The position numbers and the translations under genes were made by a program. 64,000 nt of DNA from Diabrotica undecimpunctata (lineage: Eukaryota > Arthropoda > Insecta > Coleoptera > Chrysomelidae): NCBI RefSeq assembly GCF_040954645.1, contig NC_092804.1, forward strand, positions 41,321,753 through 41,385,752, given 5' to 3'. A model generated the notes under the pieces. The model saw only the letters and a list, made by a program, of their open reading frames with translations, made no database searches and had not been told where the DNA came from. Position 1 is the first letter of the stretch, and each line of letters starts with the position of its first letter. Positions 20,561 to 33,512 of this stretch are shown here, in pieces.

Positions 20561-22338
20561 ACAGTTTTAAGATTCTGTGCTCAAACGTTGTTGTGATAAC
20601 ATCTATTGCAGAAAAACTCAAGTTATTTATAGATAATAAGGCTATTACTCGCAGTCCAGTTGTGGCCTTTGTACGAGGAAGTTGTTTTGTCGTTCGAAGC
20701 TCATTAACGTTAGCTCTATATAAACTGAAAAATTTTTTGAAAAACAATTTGTGACTAAGAAAAATATAAAAGTTCAGTGTATTTGAATTTATTTTATCCC
20801 CATTGGGGGTTACTGTTTGGATACGATAAGTGTTAATAAGTGTAAGATAGATTCAAAGTGTTAAAGTGTTAAGTTATTAAAATCTTGATATGGATTATGC
20901 GGGGAGATCACCAGACAAACCTCCAGATATTAGCCGGATGAAGGAAGATGTTAATATAGAAAAAATAAAATCCAATATAAACAACACCTGGGACGGTAAC
21001 TCAAAAAACAACGGAAAAACTGTAAGTAGTAAAACTTCTAATAATTCTACAGAAAATTAATGTAAGAGAACAATTTCTATATCAGAGCAGTGATACAGGT
21101 CCTTTTCATGTATATATAGAAAATAATACTCCTGATTTTAAAGGTAAGATAAATGCCATCAAAATCGGTGATATTATACTATCAAATTTAGATAACAAAA
21201 TTACTAGTATTGATTCAATCGGCAAGAATAGAATCAGAATTAAATTTAAAGACTATCAGTCGGCCAATTTTTTAATCAATCAAAAAACTAGCTCATTATT
21301 TACAAAGAACAATTTTGATGTTTACATTCCGAAGTTTATACTACATACTAATAGACAGGGTATAATTAGAGATATAGATACTGAATTTTCTAAGGAATAC
21401 ATCAAAAATCAAATTAAACAATACGATATACACTGTAAGTTTGAAGTAGCTTTAGTTAGAAGAATAAATAAAGAGGTAGAAAAACATATCGAAGATAAAA
21501 CAGTAATAGACAAGGTTCCAACCAAATCATGTATTGTAAATTTTAAAGCACAAACTCTTCCAAAATATATCATAATTAATAAAGTAATTAAAGAAGTCAA
21601 ACCCTATGTTCAAAAAGTTTAATTATGTTTCTCTTGCCTTCGTTTTGGACATCTTGGATCTCAATGCAAAGCACGTCCCAGGTGCAATAAATGTCATGAT
21701 TTTCATAACACAAAAGATTGTACAGTAAATATATATACTCCTACCTGTTTCAGCTGTCCAGTTAATCATTTTACGACACACCTAAGTGCATGCCCTGAGT
21801 TCTCTAGGCAAAAACAAATTAAGATTACAATGTCATCATTAAATTTAAATTTCTTTGATGCCTGTAAACAAATACCGAAAAAATCATATGCCACTATCGC
21901 CGCCAGACATAATAGTTCTTCCTTGACAACCAACTCTAATACCAATGATCAGTCCCATCAAGTAACTCCAAATCAAACTGGTTCGTTCGCAAAAAAGTTC
22001 TCTTCACAAATGTTTTATACCAGCAGTAGTCTAGAAAAATCAAATTTAAAACGACAACGTCCAAGTACTCCTGATCCTTTGGAATCAGCTAGAAAAGAAA
22101 TAATTTCCCCAATAAATATCCCTAGACAAAAAGGTGGTATTTATAATACCTCTAAATATACAGAGAATAGAAATACAACAAATTTGCAGACACAAGGAGT
22201 ATCATATCAGATTTAAATAATGTAATTTTAGAATTGATTCTTAATATAATTAGTTCATTAAAACTCACTGAAAATTTAGACTCATCAAAAACAGAGATTA
22301 TACAACAAATTAATAATTACGTCCGTGACCATATTTAG
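20561..22338 (+). mobile_element. LINE (I/Jockey-type) 5' part with ORF1
   Basis: About 330 bases of probable 5' UTR (20561-20889) precede ORF1. Downstream ORF2 is missing: LINE sequence gives way to a Penelope-like endonuclease at about 22,340-22,420, so the element is 3'-truncated or interrupted. Confidence 0.6.
20890..22216 (+). pseudogene. LINE ORF1 (Gag-like, three zinc knuckles)
   Basis: Nucleic-acid-binding ORF1 protein of a LINE that would coat its RNA. It starts MDYAGRSPDKPPDISRMKED; a +1 frameshift at about 21,057 leads into REQFLYQSSDTGPFHVYIEN, then an RRM-like region (VYIPKFILHTNRQGIIRDID). After one in-frame TAA (21620-21622) come the knuckles CFSCLRFGHLGSQC, CNKCHDFHNTKDC and CFSCPVNHFTTHLSAC. 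The C-terminus is a polar tail with KRQRPSTPDPLES. Only two lesions in about 440 codons indicate a moderately young copy. Clade assignment to I/Jockey rests on the triple-knuckle layout. Confidence 0.8.
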
Positions 22339-22409
22339 TGGAATGTTTGTAAATAGCGACACCACATCTAACGAAATTAAAACGTAATCTATGACGGTCC
22401 CGTCCATGA

Positions 22410-22914
22410 TTCTAATAACAAATCAATCAAATATAAAAAACTTCCCTTTATTAATGGTCTAACTCATTCTGTCATATCCATATTCAAAAATGTTCCTAAT
22501 ATTAGTATGGCTAAATATAATACCATGAACAGCAAACAACTATTTTCAAAAATCAAAGACCCAGTACCAACCTTATATAAAAGTAATGTCGTTTATGAAA
22601 TAACGTGTTTAGGATGTCAAAATAGCTATATTGGTCAAACATCACAATGGCTAAAACAACGCATCACACAACATAAAAGTGATTGCCGCTTAAGAAAAAA
22701 TACTTGCGCAGTGGTTGAACACTATGAAAACACTGGTCATATGCTAGACTATAAGAAAGCTCACATTTTGGCACAGTCTGATAACTACAAAAGTAGATTA
22801 TTTCTTGAAATGTATTACATTAATAAAAATAAAAACACTTTAAATTATAAAACGGACACTGGACAGTTAAGTAACATATATTGTAACATATTGAACAACA
22901 TTTATAAATATTAA
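22410..22914 (+). CDS. PLE GIY-YIG endonuclease domain (5'-truncated)
   Basis: An open frame encodes the C-terminal nuclease of a Penelope-like element. The linker KLPFINGLTHSVISIFKNVP comes first, then QLFSKIKDPVPTLYKSNVVY (GVY/VVY box), ITCLGCQNSYIGQTSQWLKQ with the Cys pair and YIG box, and RITQHKSDCRLRKN. The histidine block EHYENTGHMLDYKKAH and LFLEMYYINKNKNTLNY with the conserved Glu follow. The stop is at 22,912. The domain itself has no internal stop. The RT part is absent, so it is a dead-on-arrival copy; the annotated start at 22,507 is arbitrary because the frame continues upstream. Confidence 0.85.
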
Positions 22915-23196
22915 AAATAGCCAACATTCATTTTAATAACAACTAACCTTAATAATTCATCAAATAAATACTATTTTTCTAACTTTTCTTTTATTGTTAT
23001 TTTTATTTTTACATTTGAAATAATTTTAATTTTTTATCGTATAGCTGTAACGAACGTGCTTAAGACAATTTAATCTTGACATTCAATATTTCAAATACTT
23101 CAATGTCAGTTTTTATTTGCAAAATCTTTTAAATTCTGTAAGTGTTTTAAAATGTATTTGTACGCCATTTTTTGTAATGTTCAAATTGTTTTTAGT

Positions 23197-23241
23197 TTAC
23201 TCCTGAGGAAGTTTTTAAATAAATAGCGAAATATTAAGTAA
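23197..23241 (+). ncRNA. hammerhead-like motif 4
   Basis: TTACT-C stem I strand; CTGAGGA core 23203-23209; extra A; weak stem II (GTTTTT with AATAGC, one mismatch); GAAA 23228-23231; TA; TT; return strand A-AGTAA pairing with TTACT. It lies in the 3' UTR of the PLE, about 60 bases before the (TA)n tract. Confidence 0.5.
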
Positions 23242-23294
23242 TTTAGAAAAAAGAAAGATTTTTACTATAGACCACTATACCCGATAATTTTAAC

Positions 23295-25505
<2,211 letters not shown>

Positions 25506-25594
<89 letters not shown>
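25506..25594. repeat. (TA)n microsatellite at transposon left end
   Basis: TA tract with CATATA interruptions, directly abutting the CAGGGTGAGTCATGAG terminus. Confidence 0.95.
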
Positions 25595-28181
25595 CAGGGT
25601 GAGTCATGAGAAACTTTACATACTTCTACCATATGTATGAAATAATTGACAATTTATTTCATTTTACTGTAGTGTTTATACAGCTCATTTGATTTTTTTA
25701 ATTTTTGCATGATACAGTACACTACTATCAAGCATTCGACTGGTATTAGCTAAACTAAAAAATTCCAGGACTGGCTTTAAAAAAATTAATTTAGGGATTC
25801 GTATTAAATATTACACCCTGTATATATTTTTTTTTAAAATGCAATAAGTGATTTTAAAACTACATAAATAGCTAATGAAAACGACATAAGCGACAATGTT
25901 GTCGCACTTTTATTAAATTTTTAGTGAACGATCAAATCTTACCAAAAATAGAACAACCATAATGAAGTATCAAATTATAAGGTAATTAATTTAAACAAAT
26001 GTTATAAATTTCAAACATTTTAATTAAAATGATAAACTGAGTCACTGCACAACAAAAAACAGTAACTACTAACAATAACGAAGAACAATTTAAAAAAAAA
26101 CTCAAAATATGTACATAGTTATGATAAACCCATAAATTAGAACTGGAAAAGATACAATAATGGTAACAAAATAAAAATAATTCAAAATAGATTTTCGAAA
26201 TAGAACCCTGCAGCCTGTACACATTTTTGTTGCCGAATTGTTAATTGACGTATTGAATTACGGATACTCTGGGGATCGTTTCTAATAGTATTACAACAAT
26301 GTATAATTCTATCAATTAATTGTTGTCGGTTATTAATATTTACTGCGTAAACTAGTTGCTTCAATCGTCCCGAAATATGGTAATCAACGGGATTGAAATC
26401 AGGGGATCTTGAAGGCCACGAAATAGGACCTGCACGTCCTATCCACCTGTTGCCATAAACATTATTGAGATGTTGTCTCACTGCCAGTAAAAAGTGTGGG
26501 GGTGCCCCATCATGATGAAAATACATCCCTCGGATAGCAACGTTCGCGTTGGCAAGCAAATTCGGCAAAATATTTTGTAGAAAGTTCAAATAGACCTGCC
26601 GTGTTAAAGGACCATCAAAAAAGTGAGGACCTACTAATTGGTTATTTATGACACCAATCCACACGTTAATCGAAAACCTTAACTGAGAACGACGTTCTCG
26701 AATAGCATGGGGATTTTCTTCTGCCCACACATGTGAATTTCGTGAATTATTTATCCCGTCTTTGCTAAATTGGGCTTCATCTGTAAATAGTGTCCTGTAT
26801 AGCGTTGGTCGATTATTGTTAATCCATCTACAAAATTCCAACCTATCGATCTCATCTCCAGCATGTAGTCGCTGAACCATTTGAATGCGATATGGGTATA
26901 GATTATTTTTTTGTAAGACTCTACTTACTTTTGATTGAGTAACATTGAGTTCTCGAGTTACTTGTCTAGTGCCTATTGTAGGGTTCATAGTAACGACGTC
27001 CATAATGTCATCTTCCTGCGCTTCATCTATATGTCACTCTGTTGTTCCACTAGGAAAAGTGCCATTTTCTCGCAAATAATTAAAAACTGACCCAAATGTT
27101 GGATGACTGGGAGTTCGACGATTAGGAAATCTCCTGCGATATTCTCTACTAGCAGCCCTACCATTCCCATTACAGAATCCATAAACAAATATTATGTCTG
27201 CATATTCTGTGGTCGAAAACTGATGTGGCATTTTGAACGAAAGTAACAAAAGCTCTACCAAAACTAACAAAATGTACTTAACGTAGATATGACAGAAGAA
27301 ATATGTATTTTTGTACACATAAATAACAATTGATAATGACAATAATGACAATGGGTAAAAAATATCAAGAAACGTCAAACGGTCAACGCCGACCTTCATT
27401 TTAAACTTTTTTAGATTTATTTTTATTTAGTATAGTTGATGCAATGTATTATTATTTGACATAAAATTTTAATCATTTACAATCAACAGAAACTAACACA
27501 TACAAGAGGTTTGACTTTTTAATCAATTTAATTTATTATTTATCGAAAATAATGCCCCAATACGATCTATGAGTAAAAATTTAAAATTGAAAAACAATGG
27601 ATTCTATCGTAGAGATAATACAAAGTGACAGTAAAGATGTTAATTTTCTACGTATTAGATTATGTTGTTGGAACTCATTTTAATTAAAATGTTTGAAATT
27701 TATAACATTTGTTTAAATTAATACCTTATAATTTGATACTTCATTATGGTTGTTCTATTTTTGGTAAGATTTGATCGTTCACTAAAAATTTAATAAAAGT
27801 GCGACAACATTGTCACATATGTCGTTTTCATTGTCTATTTATGTAGTTTGAAAATCACTTATTTCATTTAAAAAAAATTTATACAGGGTGTAATATTTAA
27901 TACGAATCCCTAAATTAATTTTTCCAAAGCCAGTCCTGGAATTTTTTAGTTTAGCTAATACCAGTCGAATGCTTGATAGTAGTGTACTATATCATGCAAA
28001 AAATTAAAAAAATCAAATGAGCCGTATAAACACTACAGTAAAATGAAATAAATGGTCAATTACACAAATCACCCTGTTAATTAATAAAGAAGAGGAGTTG
28101 ACATTTTTTAGTGGCCACATGATATGCTTCCTTAGAAACTCTACATATGGTAGAAGTATGTAAAGTTCCTCATGACTCACC

Positions 28182-28184
<3 letters not shown>
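25595..28184 (-). mobile_element. DD41D-type Tc1/mariner-superfamily transposon with long TIRs
   Basis: The ends are CAGGGTGAGTCATGAG at 25595 and the exact complement ending at 28184, both bordered by TA. The inverted repeats run inwards to 26030 (436 bases) and back to 27677 (508 bases including an insertion of about 85 bases near 28055-28140). Internal copies of the ACACCCTGTATA end motif (near 25820 and 27885) sit within each arm. A single transposase gene lies between the arms on the minus strand. The length of 2590 bases suits an autonomous element; TIRs of this length are unusual for the superfamily, where roughly 25-250 bases is common. Confidence 0.9.
26182..27231 (-). pseudogene. 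DD41D transposase with one in-frame UGA
   Basis: DDE transposase. I place the start at the ATG whose first base is 27231 ([20 protein letters not shown]), because upstream residues of the open frame are hydrophobic filler. An N-terminal DUF4817-like helix-turn-helix ([20 protein letters not shown]) is followed by a second HTH (GTRQVTRELNVTQSKVSRVL). Catalytic blocks are LFTDEAQFSKDG (first Asp), YFHHDGAPPHF (second Asp) and SRSPDFNPVDYHISG (third residue Asp). The second and third Asp are separated by 41 residues, hence DD41D. Both halves share one frame, broken only by a TGA at 27034-27036. Apart from that stop the roughly 349-codon gene is complete. Confidence 0.85.
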
Positions 28185-28242
<58 letters not shown>

Positions 28243-28271
28243 TATATCTATATATATATATATATATATAT
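28185..28271. repeat. (TA)n microsatellite between two elements
   Basis: TA tract with a few AAAT/ATCT interruptions; joins the right end of the DD41D transposon to the LTR of the Gypsy-type element. Confidence 0.95.
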
Positions 28272-29623
28272 TGTTATGATGTATTTTTTGTTTTGAATGA
28301 TGAGCAATGAGTATTTTTAATAATATAGGGTTTTTATCGCGGTTCTCAAAGAATTAGCTTGTAAGTACTTTTTTAAATTATCTTTATTATAACTATTATG
28401 AAACACACATATATATCTAACCTAGTCAATGTAAATTTAAAATAAACTATCTTTAAACTGATATTCTTATAAAACTAATTAAATTCTATAGACAATCTAA
28501 AATTTAAACAAACTATCTTCAAAATTGAAATTGTTATGACACTAACTAAATTATATTAACAAAATTTTGTACCTTTCTTTCACTGAATGCCTAAATGAAC
28601 TATTTTCCACTAAGTATATAGATTCTAATCACCACTGAATGTCTTCGTACTTCAGTTATCCTTGTTTTTTGTGAAATTACTTTTTTCGATTATCAGCTTC
28701 TACCAATTTAAGATATATTTTTCTTCACCAGCATCTATACACCACCAACCAAACCAGCAAACAGCATTTATATTTATTCTTCTTTTCAATATACCAATAT
28801 CCAATTATTATAAGTTGATTTATACTAATCTCCAACCATAATATAATTTAATTTCTTCCAATATACCTTTTTTTATCTTCAATAATTATTTGTGTATAAT
28901 TATAAATGTGCATTAAATTATATGCATAATTTTTAATCTTCATTTAACTCACTATAATAAACATTTTGACTATTTGTACTTGATTCACTGACTCCAACTA
29001 ACTTTCATAATAAACTGCTTGACTTCTGACTAAAAACTTCCAAAACTGCCATCTTGAATCCAAATCACGGGTATTTATATCTTTCGGATTTCTAGAACCA
29101 TCTCGTAAGAGATCATGTTCCAATTTGTTCCATTAACTACTTGTCTGAATTTTCTGGAACAAACCATTTCGCAAACATGGCCATCTCCGGAGATCCAGAG
29201 AATTCCATTCTTTTCTATTAATAATTTTGTTTACATTTAGGCTTTTCAGATCAGAATATATAATTAAATTAGTAACTTAACATTCTAATTTAATAAAATA
29301 CACATTTCAAACAATATATTATTATAAACCACTTTATATTCGTAAATATTCTTAAACGTCACTTCAGACTATAAATATCTGTCAATCTCCGAGAGTATTT
29401 TTGGTTGCCTAAGCACATGGCTCACTTAAATCTATTTACAACATTAAAATTACTAAATACAACTTTTTACAATTATTATAATATGCTAATTTATTAAAAA
29501 TGCCCTCACATAAATATATTTTTATTAAATTCTCTAGTATATAACTTATTTAAAACAACCAAATATCTAATATTATGTAGTATATAACTTATAAATTATT
29601 TTCTATAAACCATAATCGTCACA
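28272..29623 (-). repeat. 3' LTR
   Basis: 1352 bases, TGTTATGAT...GTCACA on the plus strand. By eye it is identical to the LTR at 35333-36684. Confidence 0.95.
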
Positions 29624-30197
29624 ATACCCCAAAAATAATATTTAAAATAAATAATTTACTTATTATTTTTTTAAATATTAATTTTCTCATACCTTATTAA
29701 ATTTAATAAATTAATAATTCAATTTTTTTTTATTATTTAAAGTGTGTTAAATACATCCCTGTTCGCTGTCTATGTCAAAGCAGAGAACAACGGAGCACAG
29801 TTCGGCTATTCTATGGTCAAACTGTCATGTCAAATGGAGAGAATAAAATATAACCTTAATTAAAAATATAATGGATATTGTGTTCTGTTTATTTATAGAC
29901 AAAATCTAGGAATTATTTCCATTCAAAATAACTTTCATCAATATAAATTGGTAAGTTTTTCCACTTTATTATATTAGAAAGACATTTTTATAGCAATTCT
30001 AGTATCGAACCCCAAATTATGATTTTTAGGGTATCAAACAATTTCCATATGTACAAAATTCAACAAGTATGATGTCAAATTTATTCAAAATAATGAAATC
30101 TACCATCTACCATTTAACAAATCAAGTCTATTGAATAAAATGGATATATCAGTAAGTTATTAGTGTTATTATATTTGTGTTAAAGGTATAGAAAATA
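29624..30197 (-). other. 3' untranslated region of the LTR element with polypurine-tract position
   Basis: Non-coding stretch between the pol stop and the 3' LTR. The base run next to the LTR reads, on the minus strand, TATTTTTGGGGTAT, so any polypurine tract is short (GGGG) and atypical. Confidence 0.6.
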
Positions 30198-33100
30198 TTA
30201 TTCAATCTCTTCATGATATTGAAAAATGTCGTTGATATGAAATATGCCTCTTAGTCTGTTCTCTGCATCTATTAACACATAACTATTTAGTCCATTCTGA
30301 TTTTCAATTGTATATGGACCTTCAAACATTGGTTGTAATTTCTTACAACGGTTTTCTTTAACATTACTTTTTCTAAGTGAACGAATTAACACTAGGTCTC
30401 CTTTTTGAAATGTGATTGGTTTTTTTATATTTCGATTTTGTCTTCTGATATATTTTTCAGCTTTCCTCCTAATTCGGTTATTCACTTTCTGCATTACTTG
30501 TTCTAACATATCCTGATTATATTCACTAATCCACTTTCTGTTTCCTATATGGCCAAACATTAAATATTCTGGTACTTCTTCTGTATTCAAATTATGTGTA
30601 TTATTTAAAAAATACTCTACTTGTGGTATATGTTGCTGCCAAGTTTCATGTTGGTTTTGGCACAGTATCCTTAAATATTTTATAACTTCTTTAATATATC
30701 TTTCTGCAGGATTTGCCTGAGGATGTCTGATACTTGTAAAATGAATGTTGATTCCCTTTTTCTCACAAAATGTCCGAAATTTTTGGTTGTTAAAATATGT
30801 AGCATTATCTATTATGCAATTTCTAAATGGTCCTATTTCTTCGAAAAATTGATTAATATATAATTTTAATGTTTTAACATTTGTTCTGGAGCAGGGATAT
30901 AGTTTAATAAATTTTGTATATAAATCAACTATCACTAGTATATGCTTTTTTCCTGTTGGACTGAGAACTAAATTTGAAATAAAATCCATGGAAACTGTAT
31001 TTAGTTTTTCATATACAACATTAGATTTATATGTGTTCTGGTTTTTGAAATTCTTTTCTTTGTTTAGTTGACATATTGGGCATTGGGTAGTAATTTCTTT
31101 TGCTATACTTATGTCATTCTTTGCAAAATAATTGTCCCTAAATAGCATCCATAGCTTTCTTGAACCAATATGCATATAATCGTTATGTAAATTTTTCAAT
31201 ATTTTCTTTGCTAAAGTTCTAGTTATTACATATACTTCTATGCCATTTATTATTTTATAATATACTCCATCTTTCCTAAGGACTTTTTGTTTTTCACTCA
31301 AATTGATCTGATCTCTTATAATTTCTTCTTTAGAATATAATCCAGTACTTTCTACTAATTGATTTAATCCAATTTTTATTGTTCGCTGCCCTTTTTGTGA
31401 TGTATTTTCTAACCTTGATAAAGCATCTGCCACTATATTGGATTTTCCAGAAATGTATTTGATTTCAAAGCAGTATTCACTAAGTATTAGACTCCACCGA
31501 TGTATTCTACTGTTTCCATATTTGTTATTTAATATAGATGTTAAAGCTTGGTGATCTGTTTCTATTGTAAATTCATTACCCAACAAATAAAATCTTAATT
31601 TTGTGACACAGTGTATTATACTTGCTAGTTCTAATTCTGAAACTGAGTAACCCTTTTCATGTGGCTTTGTAATTCTTGAAATGAATTGTATTGGGTATTC
31701 GACCCCATCATGTATTTGTAATAATACCCCTGATAATCTCTCTATTGATGCATCTGTTCTTAATATGAATGGCTGTGTGTAGTCAGGATAGTATATTTTC
31801 AAATTTGACAGAAAAATGTTTTTAATTTCTTGGAATGCTAGTTCTCTTCTCTGATCCCATCTCCATTTTACACCTTTTCTCAGTAGTTCAAGTAATGGAA
31901 TTTCTTTTATACTTAGATCTGGTATCATCCTTTTATAATAATTAATTATTCCAATAAATCCTCTTAAAGTTCTTAAATTGTGTGGTGTTTTATATTCCTG
32001 AATGACTTGTGTCCGTTCTGGATCCATTTCGATTCCCTTAGTGTTAAGTTTATAACCTAGATATATGACTTCTTTTTGAAAAAATGTACATTTTTCTTGA
32101 TTTATTTTTAGTCCAACTTTGTCTAATCTATTTATTATAATTTTTAGGTGTTTCTCATGATCTTCAGCCGTTTTAGAAAAAATTAATATATTATCAATGT
32201 AGTGAATTACAAAATGTTCATATTGATCCAAAATATCATGAAGACATCTACATAGAGCACTGCAAGATGATTGAAGTCCAAATGGTACTACTTTGAATTG
32301 ATATACTACTCCATCTATCTGAAATCCTGTATACTGTCTACTTTTTCTTTCTAGAGGTATTAACCAAAAGCTATGCTGTAAATCAATTTTAGTGAAAAAT
32401 GACATTCCTGTAATTCTTCCTAATATTCCATCTATACTCATTGGTGCTTCAAATTGCTTTTCAGTAATCTTGTTAATATTCCTTGCATCCAAACATAACC
32501 TGATTTCACCTGATCTTTTTCGTACTACTACTATGGGGTTAATAAAACGTGTGTCTGCCTTCTCAATGATCCCATCTTCTAACATATCATTAATTGTTTT
32601 GTTTACTTCTTCTCTGTATTTATATGGTATTGGGTATGATTTTGTTTTAAAATCTTTTTCTTCTTTAACTTTTATACTATGGATATAATTCTGTGCAATT
32701 CTATTTTCTTTATTGACAAGTCCCTTGTGTTGCTGCAATATGGAAATGACTATTGATTTATATTCTTCAGGGCAATTTAAAACTTTCATTATATCTTCTT
32801 CTTTACAAATAAAATTATTCTTCATTATGTACTCATTATTCCTTGCTTCCAATTTTACGCACTCCGCCTCGTAGGCATCCATCTGCTTAAAATTTCCATT
32901 CCTTAAATATTCACTACAATAATTATTCTTTACATTCTTTTGGGACATTTCCCTATCATCAAAATACATTTCTTCTTCATAAACATCATTATTTTCTTTT
33001 AATAATATCCTATCAACTCTTATTCCTTCTTCCACCTCATCTTTCTGCATAAATTTAATTATTTGCCCTTCCAAAGTTACCATTTTTTCTTCAAAATCTA

Positions 33101-33386
33101 TCTTTACTTTCTTGTTTTCCAATTCATCATTTCCCATTAATATATCAACACATAAATCCTTCACAATAAATCCTTGCATATTAATTTCTTTATTAAGAAT
33201 ATTAATTTTAAAATTGGCTAGTTTATCAATTTCACCCAACTTCTTATTATTTGCACCAATAATTTTAATTTTTGGAATCTTTATTATATCTGATAGTTTT
33301 AATGTATTAAAAATAAAATTCTCTGAGACTAAAGTACTTTCTGAACCAGTATCTATCATAATCTTAATCATTTTATTTTTGGCCAA
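30198..33386 (-). CDS. pol: Pol polyprotein: protease, reverse transcriptase, RNase H, integrase
   Basis: Roughly 1062 codons, uninterrupted. Protease active site is IMIDTGSESTLVS at residues 8-20. RT spans about 250-430: fingers IPYKYREEVNKTINDMLEDG, motif A FFTKIDLQHSFWLIPL, motif B VVPFGLQSS, motif C HYIDNILIFS. RNase H spans about 540-660 with RTDASIERLSGVLLQ, SELELASI and ETDHQAL. Integrase has an HHCC finger (HNDYMHIGSRK...CPICQ), then MDFISNL, CIIDNATYFN and HPQANPAERYIKEV giving D, D and E. Motif C reads Tyr-Ile-Asp-Asn instead of Asp-Asp, which may reduce polymerase activity. The listed start is a TTG and the frame is open upstream across the gag end, so expression is most likely by -1 frameshifting, not initiation here. 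Confidence 0.92.
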   Translation of the reverse strand: MAKNKMIKIMIDTGSESTLVSENFIFNTLKLSDIIKIPKIKIIGANNKKLGEIDKLANFKINILNKEINMQGFIVKDLCVDILMGNDELENKKVKIDFEEKMVTLEGQIIKFMQKDEVEEGIRVDRILLKENNDVYEEEMYFDDREMSQKNVKNNYCSEYLRNGNFKQMDAYEAECVKLEARNNEYIMKNNFICKEEDIMKVLNCPEEYKSIVISILQQHKGLVNKENRIAQNYIHSIKVKEEKDFKTKSYPIPYKYREEVNKTINDMLEDGIIEKADTRFINPIVVVRKRSGEIRLCLDARNINKITEKQFEAPMSIDGILGRITGMSFFTKIDLQHSFWLIPLERKSRQYTGFQIDGVVYQFKVVPFGLQSSCSALCRCLHDILDQYEHFVIHYIDNILIFSKTAEDHEKHLKIIINRLDKVGLKINQEKCTFFQKEVIYLGYKLNTKGIEMDPERTQVIQEYKTPHNLRTLRGFIGIINYYKRMIPDLSIKEIPLLELLRKGVKWRWDQRRELAFQEIKNIFLSNLKIYYPDYTQPFILRTDASIERLSGVLLQIHDGVEYPIQFISRITKPHEKGYSVSELELASIIHCVTKLRFYLLGNEFTIETDHQALTSILNNKYGNSRIHRWSLILSEYCFEIKYISGKSNIVADALSRLENTSQKGQRTIKIGLNQLVESTGLYSKEEIIRDQINLSEKQKVLRKDGVYYKIINGIEVYVITRTLAKKILKNLHNDYMHIGSRKLWMLFRDNYFAKNDISIAKEITTQCPICQLNKEKNFKNQNTYKSNVVYEKLNTVSMDFISNLVLSPTGKKHILVIVDLYTKFIKLYPCSRTNVKTLKLYINQFFEEIGPFRNCIIDNATYFNNQKFRTFCEKKGINIHFTSIRHPQANPAERYIKEVIKYLRILCQNQHETWQQHIPQVEYFLNNTHNLNTEEVPEYLMFGHIGNRKWISEYNQDMLEQVMQKVNNRIRRKAEKYIRRQNRNIKKPITFQKGDLVLIRSLRKSNVKENRCKKLQPMFEGPYTIENQNGLNSYVLIDAENRLRGIFHINDIFQYHEEIE

Positions 33387-33496
33387 AGCATTTATATAAA
33401 TTAAATTAATAGATTCAATAATTTTCTCTTCATCTAAAGAAATAAATTCAGAAGGTTTTTCATAATAGCAATGGCCTAACTTGTAATTCAGAAAGT

Positions 33497-33512
33497 TTAC
33501 TGCACAAAATTT
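33497..33512 (-). promoter_or_regulatory. -1 ribosomal frameshift site at the gag-pol junction
   Basis: In the gag frame the minus strand reads CAA AAT TTT GTG CAG TAA. The heptamer A AAT TTT (33512 down to 33506) fits the X XXY YYZ rule for -1 slippage, with both tRNAs able to re-pair. It is two codons before the gag stop. The -1 frame is open from here into the protease with no stop, and it matches the pol frame. A downstream stimulatory structure was not assessed. Confidence 0.75.

Noticed and set aside
28272..29623. LTR as tandem duplication of genomic DNA
   Set aside because: TG...CA ends, primer site, gag-pol between copies and equal lengths identify LTRs.
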